NCBI GenBank assembly: GCA_964511385.1
Contig: CAZEFE010000007.1
Location: 62,001-126,000 of the forward strand
Direction: 5' to 3'
DNA length: 64,000 nucleotides
From: CAILHX01 sp964511385
GTDB taxonomy: Bacteria > Pseudomonadota > Gammaproteobacteria > Burkholderiales > Methylophilaceae
Shown here: one piece after another, positions 27,146 to 34,408 of the stretch
Layout: each line of letters starts with the position of its first letter
How positions within the stretch are numbered: position 1 is the first letter of the stretch
Notes under the pieces: model-generated
The model's database searches: none
What the model was told of the DNA's origin: nothing
The model's input: the letters and a program-made list of their open reading frames with translations, nothing else
Program-made: the position numbers and the translations under genes

Positions 27146-27691
27146 ATCAGCACCCTGCGTATTCTTGGCATCGACCCCGGGCTGCGGCTCACCGGCTTCG
27201 GGGTCATCGAAAAACACGGCGAAAAGCTGGCCTACGTCGCCAGTGGCACCATCAAAACCACCACCGGCAAGGGTGCGGAGATCGAAGACCTGCCCACGCG
27301 GCTGAAGACCATACTGGAAGGCATTTTCGAGGTGATCGATACGTACCATCCCGAGCAGGCCGCTGTTGAAAAAGTGTTTGTCAACGTCAACCCGCAATCC
27401 ACGCTGCTACTGGGCCAGGCGCGCGGTGCGGCGATCTGCGCGGCGGTGATTAAGAACCTAGTGGTGGCAGAATATACTGCCCTGCAGGTCAAGCAGTCGG
27501 TGGTTGGCAACGGGCATGCGGCCAAGGAGCAGGTGCAGGAAATGGTCAAGCGCCTGCTTAACCTGCCGGGCGTGCCTAAGCCGGATTCGGCGGATGCGCT
27601 GGCTTGTGCCATTTGCCACGCCCATGGCGGGCAGGGGCTGGGCAAACTGGCAACAGCGGGTTTTCGCGTGCGTGGCGGACGGCTGATATGA
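27146..27691 (+). CDS. ruvC: Holliday junction resolvase RuvC, non-canonical start
   Basis: Cleaves Holliday junctions with RuvAB. The catalytic acids are visible: Asp in RILGIDPGLRLTGFG, Glu in AAVEKVFVN, and the pair in PDSADALACAICH. No ATG, GTG or TTG precedes the first catalytic segment: after the in-frame yebC TAA come GCC ATC AGC ACC CTG CGT ATT CTT. ATC at 27146 is the most likely start, 8 nt after GGAAGAG and where other RuvC proteins have Met-Ser-Thr-like residues; CTG at 27155 is a second option. The first canonical start is GTG at 27332, which would remove the first catalytic Asp. From ATC the protein is 181 aa, normal for RuvC. Overlaps the next gene by 4 nt. Confidence 0.85.
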   Translation: MSTLRILGIDPGLRLTGFGVIEKHGEKLAYVASGTIKTTTGKGAEIEDLPTRLKTILEGIFEVIDTYHPEQAAVEKVFVNVNPQSTLLLGQARGAAICAAVIKNLVVAEYTALQVKQSVVGNGHAAKEQVQEMVKRLLNLPGVPKPDSADALACAICHAHGGQGLGKLATAGFRVRGGRLI

Positions 27692-28629
27692 ACGCAGGGG
27701 AGCCCAGTTTTGCAACATTCTCCAACCCCATTGCCAGATATTTCGCGGCAACGCGCCCGGCTTTCCTGACGGCCACGCTGGCCGCCTGCCTGCTGGGCAT
27801 GGCCGGTGCCGCGTATTCCGGCGTAGGGCTGGATGGCGAGCTGGCGCTGGTGACACTGCTGCTGGCGCTGCTGGTGCATGCTGCGGTGAATGTGCTTAAC
27901 GATTATTACGATGCGCTGAATGGCACCGATGCAAGCAATACCGAGCGCGTGTTCCCTTTTACCGGCGGCAGCCGCTTTATCCAGAACGGGGTGCTCACCC
28001 TGCGCGAAACCGCCCGGTTTGGCTACGGTTTGCTGGGGTTGGCGATGCTGGGCGGGTTGTGGCTGGCATGGCAATCCGCAACGGGGCTGTTGCTGATCGG
28101 CGCGGCTGGGTTGTTTGTCGGCTGGGCTTATTCGGCATTGCCGTTCAAGCTGAATTCGCGTGGTTGGGGCGAGTTGTGCGTCTGGCTGGGGTTTGTCGGT
28201 GTGGTGGCGGGGGCGGATTTTGTGCAGCGCCTGTCCTTTTCTCTGCAACCGTGGGTAATCGGTCTGCCGTATGGCCTGCTCGCCACCAATCTGTTGTACA
28301 TCAACCAGTTTCCGGATCGCAAGGCGGATGCCGCCGCAGGCAAGCGCCACTGGGTGGTGCGCCTGCCTGTCGAGCGTGCCGGCAGGGTTTACCCGCTGCT
28401 GGCGATGCTGGCCGGGGCATGGCTGCTGCTGGCCGTGGTGCGGGGCTGGCTGCCGGTAACATCCTTGCTGGCGGCGCTGCCGTTGCTACTTTCCTGGCGG
28501 GCGGCGCGTATTTTGCGGCAGAATGTCCACCATTCCGCCGGCCTGGCGCCGGCGATTCAGTTGACAATAGCGGCGATGCTGCTGCACGGCCTGCTGTTGT
28601 CGGCAATTCTGTTCTGGGAGTCGAAATGA
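27688..28629 (+). CDS. UbiA-family prenyltransferase (MenA-like)
   Basis: Polytopic membrane protein of 313 aa with about eight hydrophobic segments. The first aspartate-rich motif is NDYYDALNGTD and the second is INQFPDRKADAAAGK, the two prenyl-diphosphate/Mg-binding loops of UbiA-type enzymes; the arrangement resembles 1,4-dihydroxy-2-naphthoate prenyltransferase more than UbiA proper. No other menaquinone genes are visible, so the aromatic acceptor is unknown. The ATG overlaps the ruvC stop and its stop overlaps the ruvA start, so it is embedded in the ruv transcript. Confidence 0.85.
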   Translation: MNAGEPSFATFSNPIARYFAATRPAFLTATLAACLLGMAGAAYSGVGLDGELALVTLLLALLVHAAVNVLNDYYDALNGTDASNTERVFPFTGGSRFIQNGVLTLRETARFGYGLLGLAMLGGLWLAWQSATGLLLIGAAGLFVGWAYSALPFKLNSRGWGELCVWLGFVGVVAGADFVQRLSFSLQPWVIGLPYGLLATNLLYINQFPDRKADAAAGKRHWVVRLPVERAGRVYPLLAMLAGAWLLLAVVRGWLPVTSLLAALPLLLSWRAARILRQNVHHSAGLAPAIQLTIAAMLLHGLLLSAILFWESK

Positions 28630-29210
28630 TAGGTCGCTTGACCGGCGTGCTGCTGGAAAAAAATCCCCCGCAAGTGCTGGTGGATGTGAATGGTGTGGGT
28701 TACGAAGTGGAAGTGCCGATGAGCACGTTCTACAACCTGCCGGATAGCGGGGCCAAGGTCACGCTGCTGACGCAATTCGTGGTGCGCGAGGATGCGCAAC
28801 TGCTGTACGGTTTTCTCACCGACCGCGAGCGGGCGACCTTCCGCCTGTTGCTCAAGGTCAACGGCATCGGCGCCAAGTCGGCGCTGGGCATCCTCAGCGG
28901 CATGTCGGTGGAAGACCTGGCGCAGGCGATTACCCTGCAGGAAGCGGCGCTGCTGGTCAAGATTCCCGGCATAGGCAAAAAAACCGCCGAGCGCCTGCTG
29001 CTGGAACTGAAGGACAAACTCGGCAGCGAATTCATCAGCGCCCAGCCTGCCGGCGGGCAGGCCAAAGGCGGCGGCAACGATATCCTCAACGCACTGCTGG
29101 CGCTGGGCTACAACGAACGTGAAGCGCTGGCGGCAGTCAAATTGCTGCCGGCCGGGCTGTCGGTTTCGGACGGCATCCGCCAGTCACTCAAGCTGCTATC
29201 GAAGGCATAA
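28626..29210 (+). CDS. ruvA: Holliday junction branch migration protein RuvA
   Basis: DNA-binding subunit that holds the four-way junction for RuvB. The 194-aa protein begins MIGRLTGVLLEKNPPQVLVDVNGVGYE and carries two helix-hairpin-helix motifs (VNGIGAKSALGILSG and IPGIGKKTAERLLLELK), a glycine-rich flexible linker, and domain III (LLALGYNEREALAAVKLLP) that contacts RuvB. ATG overlaps the upstream stop by 4 nt. Reading farther upstream in this frame lies inside the prenyltransferase gene and is not family-like. Confidence 0.96.
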   Translation: MIGRLTGVLLEKNPPQVLVDVNGVGYEVEVPMSTFYNLPDSGAKVTLLTQFVVREDAQLLYGFLTDRERATFRLLLKVNGIGAKSALGILSGMSVEDLAQAITLQEAALLVKIPGIGKKTAERLLLELKDKLGSEFISAQPAGGQAKGGGNDILNALLALGYNEREALAAVKLLPAGLSVSDGIRQSLKLLSKA

Positions 29211-29217
29211 TGCACGC

Positions 29218-30276
29218 ATGATCAATCCCAGTCAGCTTGCACGCATCGTTCTGGTGGCTTTTCTCGCCGCAGGATGTTTTTTTGTGTTGCGGCCGTTTAT
29301 CGCCGGTATCCTGTTTGCGGCCGTGGTGTGCGTGTTCACCTGGCCGTTTTATCAGCGGCTGTGGTTGAAGCTGGGCCGCCGTGATTCGCTGGCGGCCATC
29401 GCCATGACGGCATTGCTGCTGGTGGCGATGATCGTTCCCACCGTCTATCTGGCGGCGCACCTGGCCGATGCCGCAACGGCGCTGTTCGAGCAGCTGCGGC
29501 CGGCGCTGGAACACCCGCAGCCCAATGCGCCGGAGTGGATGCAGCAACTGCCGCTGATCGGCGGTTATATCAATGAGTTCTGGCAGCGCATGGCGGCCAG
29601 CCACGATGAACTGATGAAATTGCTGAGCCAGTATTCCCAGCCGCTACGCACTTTCGGCCTGCAAGCCGCGCAACTGGTGGGGCGCGGCGTGTTGCAAATG
29701 CTGCTGGTGGTGTTCGTCGCCTTTTTCCTGTACCGCGACGGTGCCCGCCTGGCCCATGGCGTTGGCGTCATGGCGCGCAAGCTGGGCGGCGACCTGGGGC
29801 AGGACATGCTGGATCTGTCCGGCAGCACGGTAAAAGCGGTGATGCTGGGCATTTTCGGCACCGCCATTGCGCAGGCGGCCGTTGCCCTGCTGGGATTCCT
29901 GCTGGCCGGGGCGCCGGCGCCGTTATTGCTGGCCGCAGCCACGTTTTTCCTGTCCATGATCCCGGTCGGCCCGCCGCTGATCTGGGGTGCAACATCATTG
30001 TGGCTGTTTAACCAGGGCGAGCATGGCTGGGCAATTTTCCTCGCCTTGTATGGATTTTTCATCATCAGCAGCGTGGATAACGTGCTCAAACCCATGCTGA
30101 TCAGCAGTTCGGCCAACCTGCCGCTCTTGCTGGTCGTACTGGGCGTGCTGGGCGGAATCATCGCCTTCGGGTTCATCGGTATTTTCCTGGGCCCGGTGCT
30201 GCTGGCGGTCGGCCTGGCGTTGACGCAGCGCTGGATAGCCTTCCAGAATGAAAAGCTGGAGGCGCGATATGATTGA
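29218..30276 (+). CDS. AI-2E family transporter (PerM-like permease)
   Basis: Membrane protein of 352 aa with the AI-2E/PerM layout: N-terminal pair of membrane helices (LVAFLAAGCFFVLRPFIAGILFAAVVCVF), a soluble helical region (about 85-150), and a C-terminal set of helices with the family segment AGAPAPLLLAAATFFLSMIPVGPPLIWG and VDNVLKPMLIS. Substrate in this family ranges from autoinducer-2 to ions and is not predictable here. It starts 7 bp after ruvA and is separated from ruvB by the phd-vapC pair and an unknown gene. Confidence 0.88.
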   Translation: MINPSQLARIVLVAFLAAGCFFVLRPFIAGILFAAVVCVFTWPFYQRLWLKLGRRDSLAAIAMTALLLVAMIVPTVYLAAHLADAATALFEQLRPALEHPQPNAPEWMQQLPLIGGYINEFWQRMAASHDELMKLLSQYSQPLRTFGLQAAQLVGRGVLQMLLVVFVAFFLYRDGARLAHGVGVMARKLGGDLGQDMLDLSGSTVKAVMLGIFGTAIAQAAVALLGFLLAGAPAPLLLAAATFFLSMIPVGPPLIWGATSLWLFNQGEHGWAIFLALYGFFIISSVDNVLKPMLISSSANLPLLLVVLGVLGGIIAFGFIGIFLGPVLLAVGLALTQRWIAFQNEKLEARYD

Positions 30277-30307
30277 GCCCGCCAACAAGCGCAACGCCGG
30301 GGGCGAT

Positions 30308-30356
30308 TTGCCGATATCCAGCTCGGCTGATATGATTAGCTAACGACTTAGCTAAT
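30308..30356 (+). promoter_or_regulatory. Promoter and operator of the phd-vapC pair
   Basis: TTGCCG (30308-30313) and TATGAT (30331-30336) are spaced by 17 bp and form a good sigma-70 promoter. Overlapping its start side is a perfect dyad, ATTAGCTAA-CGAC-TTAGCTAAT (30335-30343 and 30348-30356), whose two halves each contain the palindrome TTAGCTAA. A dyad on the -10 element and start site is what autorepression by a Phd-type antitoxin needs. Confidence 0.75.
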
Positions 30357-30369
30357 GAAGGTGGCTATC

Positions 30370-30627
30370 ATGCAAACCTACAACATGCACCACGCCAAAA
30401 CCCATTTGTCGGAACTCATCGCGCTGGCCGAGGCGGGGGAGGAAGTGATTCTCTCCCGCGCCAACAAACCGGTCGCCAAAATCGTGCCGCTCACCCCGCA
30501 GCCGCAAAAGCGCGTGGCGGGCTTGTGCGAGGGCAGCATAGGCTGGATGTCTGACGATTTTGACGACGAACTGCCCGCGGATTTCCTGATTACGGCCAGG
30601 GATTGGCCGGAACCTGCCAAGAAATAA
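30370..30627 (+). CDS. Phd/YefM-family antitoxin
   Basis: Antitoxin of 85 aa: MQTYNMHHAKTHLSELIALAEAGEEVILSRANKPVAKIVPL is the typical Phd/YefM DNA-binding N-domain; the acidic C-terminal tail (SDDFDDELPADF) would bind the toxin. I chose the ATG at 30370, which has GAAGGTGG 7-12 nt upstream; an in-frame ATG at 30355 lies inside the operator dyad. Its stop overlaps the toxin ATG by 1 nt. Neutralises the VapC-like PIN toxin downstream and likely represses the pair through the palindrome. Confidence 0.9.
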   Translation: MQTYNMHHAKTHLSELIALAEAGEEVILSRANKPVAKIVPLTPQPQKRVAGLCEGSIGWMSDDFDDELPADFLITARDWPEPAKK

Positions 30628-31010
30628 TGCGCCTGCTGCTGGATACCCATGCTTTCTTATGGTGGTCTGACACTGCGGAAAAACTTTCGCCGCGTGCGCT
30701 GGCCGCCTGTGAATCCGTTGAAAACACGCTTTACCTGAGCCTTGCCAGCATTTGGGAACTGCAACTCAAAATCAACCTGGGCAAACTGCAATTGAACGGC
30801 ACGCTGGCAAACATCGTCACCCAACAGCACGGGCAAGGATTGCAATTGCTGGAAATAGCGCCGAATCACATCTATGCGACTGCCGGGCTACCCATGATCC
30901 ACGCCGACCCGTTTGACCGCCTGCTGGTGGCGCAAGTGATGGTGGAAGGCATGGCGCTGGTTACGGCGGATCGCAAGCTGGGGCAGTATGACGTGGAGGT
31001 GTTATGGTGA
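30627..31010 (+). CDS. PIN-domain toxin, VapC type
   Basis: Ribonuclease toxin of 127 aa with the PIN acidic residues: Asp in LLLDTHAFLWW, Glu in ASIWELQLKI, and Asp residues in HADPFDRLLVAQ and VTADRKL. VapC toxins usually cleave tRNA or 23S rRNA; the WWSDT/ASIWELQLK version is the subfamily paired with Phd-type antitoxins. It sits between perM and ruvB, an insertion in the ruv cluster. Confidence 0.9.
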   Translation: MRLLLDTHAFLWWSDTAEKLSPRALAACESVENTLYLSLASIWELQLKINLGKLQLNGTLANIVTQQHGQGLQLLEIAPNHIYATAGLPMIHADPFDRLLVAQVMVEGMALVTADRKLGQYDVEVLW

Positions 31011-31837
31011 TGGTTTTTTTTTATCGTTGGTGGGCAACGCGCTGGTTGCCCACCCTACAAGGCTGCAGAGAGCTTACCTTTGTAATATCCACCTTGCTGC
31101 TTTGTACAGCTAATATCGCCGCATCTTCAGAATTGACTGAACAGGAATGGCACAAAAAGTTTGATGATTGTTATAAAACAGCTTGCAATAGCGAATCGGA
31201 TTGCGAAGGTTTTGCATGCTTGTGGAATGCCGAGAAACAATTTCTGGGGCCAACTGTAAAACGTCAAAACTCCGACTTGATAATCACTCTGGAAAACAAG
31301 GAAACAACGGTTATCAGTAGCCCATGTAAAACGCGTTGGGAAATGGTGATAACAGATGGCTGTGGCGATGGGGTTATGTATTATTTATATGCTGGGTATT
31401 TCCCTAGTATTCACCAGCATTTAATTTATTCAGTCGAGTATGAATCCACCAGTTTCTTCTTGGTTGATGCACATGATGGCAAAGCAACATCAATTTATGG
31501 TTGGCCAGTGTTTTCCCCAGACAAAAAATCATTTGTCAGCACCTCTCTTTATTTTGGAGGCCCTGTAGAGCTGCCTAACGGGTTTGAAATATGGGAGTCT
31601 TCGGAGGGTAATTTTGGTAATTTAACGAGAGTGTTTGATAGAAAATTTGAAAGCACCGGATTTGGCTCTGCCGAATGGTCAGTATCAGACGTAATTAAAT
31701 TGGCTCAGTACTGCATCAATCCAGATACCGGAGACACTGAGACGTTAGCGCAACCTGCGGTTCTTGAAAGACAAGATACTGGCATGTGGGTACTCCACAA
31801 AGAATATTGTCGTTGCAAAGACCGCGGCGATGAATAA
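31004..31837 (+). CDS. Secreted protein of unknown function
   Basis: Protein of up to 277 aa that I do not recognise. A hydrophobic stretch near residues 24-41 (LTFVISTLLLCTANIAASS) looks like a signal peptide; the mature part is rich in Cys (for example DCYKTACNSESDCEGFACLW and EYCRCKD) and aromatic residues, suggesting a disulfide-bonded periplasmic or exported protein. The start is ATG 31004 or 31010 after GGAGG, overlapping vapC, but a hairpin lies just inside the coding region, so a later start is possible. The gene is much AT-richer than its neighbours, which points to transfer together with the toxin-antitoxin pair. Confidence 0.6.
   Translation: MVMVFFYRWWATRWLPTLQGCRELTFVISTLLLCTANIAASSELTEQEWHKKFDDCYKTACNSESDCEGFACLWNAEKQFLGPTVKRQNSDLIITLENKETTVISSPCKTRWEMVITDGCGDGVMYYLYAGYFPSIHQHLIYSVEYESTSFFLVDAHDGKATSIYGWPVFSPDKKSFVSTSLYFGGPVELPNGFEIWESSEGNFGNLTRVFDRKFESTGFGSAEWSVSDVIKLAQYCINPDTGDTETLAQPAVLERQDTGMWVLHKEYCRCKDRGDE
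31029..31054. repeat. REP-like hairpin GGTGGGCAAC...GTTGCCCACC
   Basis: Ten-bp perfect arms separated by 6 nt (GCGCTG), followed by CTACAAGG. Palindromes of this GGTGGGCAAC/GTTGCCCACC kind are recalled as dispersed repeats in several proteobacterial genomes. It lies at the junction of vapC and the AT-rich secreted-protein gene, as if marking an insertion boundary. Only one copy is seen in this window. Confidence 0.5.
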
Positions 31838-31852
31838 TGCTGATCTAAAATC

Positions 31853-32887
31853 ATGATCGAAACTGACCGTCTCATCGCCGCCGCGCCGCTGGACAAGACC
31901 GAGGAAGCCCAGGAACGCGCCCTGCGCCCCAAGGTGCTGGACGAATACATCGGCCAGGAGAAGGCGCGCGGGCAGCTGGAAATTTTCATCCATGCGGCGC
32001 GCGGGCGCAGTGAAGCGCTCGACCACGTGCTGCTGTTCGGCCCGCCGGGGCTGGGCAAGACCACGCTGGCGCACATCATCGCCAAGGAAATGGGCGTTAA
32101 CCTGCGCCAGACTTCCGGCCCGGTGCTGGAGCGTGCCGGCGACCTGGCGGCATTGCTGACCAATCTCGAACCCAACGACGTGTTGTTCATCGACGAAATC
32201 CACCGACTTTCCCCCGTAGTCGAGGAAATCCTCTATCCGGCGATGGAAGACTATCGCCTGGACATCATGATCGGTGAAGGCCCGGCGGCGCGCTCGGTGC
32301 GGCTGGATTTGCCGCCGTTCACGCTGGTGGGGGCAACGACGCGCGCCGGCATGCTGACCAACCCGTTGCGCGACCGTTTCGGCATTGTAGCGCGGCTGGA
32401 GTTTTATACGCCGGAAGAGTTGTCGCGCATCGTGCACCGCTCGGCGGGCTTGCTGGAGGTGCCGCTGGCGGATGATGGCGCGCTGGAAATCGCCCGCCGT
32501 TCGCGCGGCACGCCGCGTATTGCCAACCGCCTGCTGCGCCGGGTGCGCGATTATGCCCAGGTAAAAAGTGACGGTACGGTGTCATCCGCCGTTGCCGACT
32601 TGGCGTTGCAGATGCTGGATGTGGACAAGCTGGGTTTGGACGTGATGGACAGGAAGCTGTTGCAGGCGGTGCTGGAAAAGTTCGGCGGCGGCCCGGTGGG
32701 CGTGGAAAGCTTGGCGGCGGCCATCGGCGAGGAGCGCGATACCATCGAGGACGTGCTGGAGCCGTACCTGATCCAGCAGGGTTACCTGATGCGCACCCCG
32801 CGCGGGCGCGTGGCCACGGCCATGGCGTATCAGCATTTTGGCCTGGCGCAGCCGAACCGGCCGGGTGGGTCGTTGTTCGATGAGTAG
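31853..32887 (+). CDS. ruvB: Holliday junction branch migration helicase RuvB
   Basis: AAA+ motor that drives branch migration with RuvA. The 344-aa protein begins MIETDRLIAAAPLDKTEEAQERALRPK and shows the RuvB-specific YIGQEKARGQL, Walker A in FGPPGLGKTTLA, Walker B in VLFIDEIHRL, the sensor segment LVGATTRAGMLTNPLRDRFG and a C-terminal winged helix (EPYLIQQGYLMRTPRGR). It starts 15 bp after the unknown secreted gene and overlaps ybgC by 8 nt. Confidence 0.97.
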   Translation: MIETDRLIAAAPLDKTEEAQERALRPKVLDEYIGQEKARGQLEIFIHAARGRSEALDHVLLFGPPGLGKTTLAHIIAKEMGVNLRQTSGPVLERAGDLAALLTNLEPNDVLFIDEIHRLSPVVEEILYPAMEDYRLDIMIGEGPAARSVRLDLPPFTLVGATTRAGMLTNPLRDRFGIVARLEFYTPEELSRIVHRSAGLLEVPLADDGALEIARRSRGTPRIANRLLRRVRDYAQVKSDGTVSSAVADLALQMLDVDKLGLDVMDRKLLQAVLEKFGGGPVGVESLAAAIGEERDTIEDVLEPYLIQQGYLMRTPRGRVATAMAYQHFGLAQPNRPGGSLFDE

Positions 32888-33296
32888 CTTCCGCTGGCCG
32901 ATCCGGGTCTATTACGAAAACACCGATGCTGGCGGCGTGGTTTACCACTCCGAATACCTGAAGTTTTTCGAACGCGCCCGCTCCGAGTGGTTGCGCAAGC
33001 TGGGTTTTGAGCACCCTGAACTGAAAGCCGTACACGGGGTCGTTTTCGTGGTACGGCAGATGCAGATAAAATACCGCCAGCCGGCGCGGTTTGACGAACT
33101 GCTGGAGGTGGTGACCACGCTAAATGAGTTGGGGCGCAGCAAAATTGTGTTCAACCAGAAGTTGCAACGCGCGAGCGAAACGCTGACTGAAGCCACGGTG
33201 GAAGTGGTGTGCGTGGATAGCGAAAGTTTCAGGCCGGTTACCATGCCGGCCACCATTTCAGCCCAAATGCGGCAATATTTATCGGAGACTGCTTAA
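32880..33296 (+). CDS. ybgC: Acyl-CoA thioesterase, tol-pal associated
   Basis: Hotdog-fold thioesterase of 138 aa. The signature RVYYENTDAGGVVYHSEYLKFFERARSEWLR contains the catalytic Asp of the 4HBT family. YbgC is the usual first gene of tol-pal operons and is thought to act on acyl-ACP or acyl-CoA in phospholipid metabolism. ATG 32880 lies inside the end of ruvB; tolQ starts 3 bp after its stop. Confidence 0.93.
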   Translation: MSSFRWPIRVYYENTDAGGVVYHSEYLKFFERARSEWLRKLGFEHPELKAVHGVVFVVRQMQIKYRQPARFDELLEVVTTLNELGRSKIVFNQKLQRASETLTEATVEVVCVDSESFRPVTMPATISAQMRQYLSETA

Positions 33297-33299
33297 ACC

Positions 33300-33980
33300 G
33301 TGGAAGCCACAGACCTTTCCCTGCTTACCCTGCTCACCGGAGCCAGCCTGCCTGTACAAGTGGTCATGGCGATCCTGCTCATCTCCTCGCTGGTATCGTG
33401 GTGGTATATCTTTCTCAAGTTGTTCATGCTGCGCCGGGCCGAGGCCGAGGCCGAGGAGTTCGAGCGCACCTTCTGGGCTGGCGGTGACCTGAACCGGCTG
33501 CATGAAAGCATCACGGAAGGGCGCCGCTCTTCGCAGCTGGTACAGGGCATGGCCAGTATTTTCGAGGCGGGGTTCAAGGAGTTTGCGCGCCTCAAGCGCC
33601 AGGGCGGCATCGAAAGCAGCGACCTGATGGAAAGTTCGCGGCGCGCGATGAAGGCGGCGTTCAACCGCGAAATGGACGAACTGGATGCCCACCTGCCGTT
33701 TCTTGCTTCGGTCGGCTCGGTCAGCCCGTATATCGGCCTGTTCGGCACGGTGTGGGGCATCATGAATGCATTCCGCGGTCTGGCCAATGTTGCCCAGGCA
33801 ACCCTGGCGCACGTCGCGCCGGGCATCGCCGAGGCGCTGATTGCCACCGCCATCGGCCTGTTTGCCGCCATCCCGGCGGTGATCGCCTACAACCGGTTTG
33901 CATCGAACGTGGATCGGCTGGCGGTGCGTTATGAGAGCTTTATGGAAGAATTCACCAATATCCTGCAACGCCGGGCGTAA
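33300..33980 (+). CDS. tolQ: Tol-Pal system proton channel TolQ
   Basis: Inner-membrane protein of 226 aa, homologous to ExbB/MotA, with three membrane helices (VVMAILLISSLVSWWYIFLKLFML; SVSPYIGLFGTVWGIMNAF; IAEALIATAIGLFAAIPAVIAYN). With TolR it uses the proton gradient to energise TolA during cell constriction. GTG start 3 bp after ybgC. Confidence 0.96.
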   Translation: MEATDLSLLTLLTGASLPVQVVMAILLISSLVSWWYIFLKLFMLRRAEAEAEEFERTFWAGGDLNRLHESITEGRRSSQLVQGMASIFEAGFKEFARLKRQGGIESSDLMESSRRAMKAAFNREMDELDAHLPFLASVGSVSPYIGLFGTVWGIMNAFRGLANVAQATLAHVAPGIAEALIATAIGLFAAIPAVIAYNRFASNVDRLAVRYESFMEEFTNILQRRA

Positions 33981-33989
33981 GGGGGGGGT

Positions 33990-34391
33990 ATGTCACGTTC
34001 CAGAGCCAAACGCCGGGTCATGAACCAGATCAACGTCGTGCCGTATATTGACGTGATGCTGGTGCTGCTGGTGATTTTCATGGTGACCGCGCCGATGACC
34101 AACCCGGGGGTGGTGGATTTGCCCAAGGTCGGGCAAACGTTGAAACAGGCCACCGCGCCGCTGGTGCTTACCATCAAGACCGACAAAACCATTGAAATGG
34201 ACGGCAAGGCGCTGCAGCGCGATGCACTGCTGGCGGCAGTGCGTGACAGCCTGGCCAAGCATCCCGATCAGGCCGTGGTGATTGCCGCGGACAAGAACGT
34301 GATTTATGACGATGTGATGGGTGTGATGGATCTGCTCAAGCAGAACCGCATCGATAAAGTCGGGCTGTTGCTGAAGCCGGCTTCCGGCTGA
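33990..34391 (+). CDS. tolR: Tol-Pal system protein TolR
   Basis: ExbD-like protein of 133 aa: short cytoplasmic N-terminus, one membrane helix (VVPYIDVMLVLLVIFMVTAP) that carries the proton-binding Asp (YIDVMLVLL), and a periplasmic domain ending VGLLLKPAS. Partner of TolQ and TolA. It begins 9 bp after tolQ with a GGGGGG-rich leader. Confidence 0.96.
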   Translation: MSRSRAKRRVMNQINVVPYIDVMLVLLVIFMVTAPMTNPGVVDLPKVGQTLKQATAPLVLTIKTDKTIEMDGKALQRDALLAAVRDSLAKHPDQAVVIAADKNVIYDDVMGVMDLLKQNRIDKVGLLLKPASG

Positions 34392-34408
34392 GCATTGCGG
34401 ATACGCCC

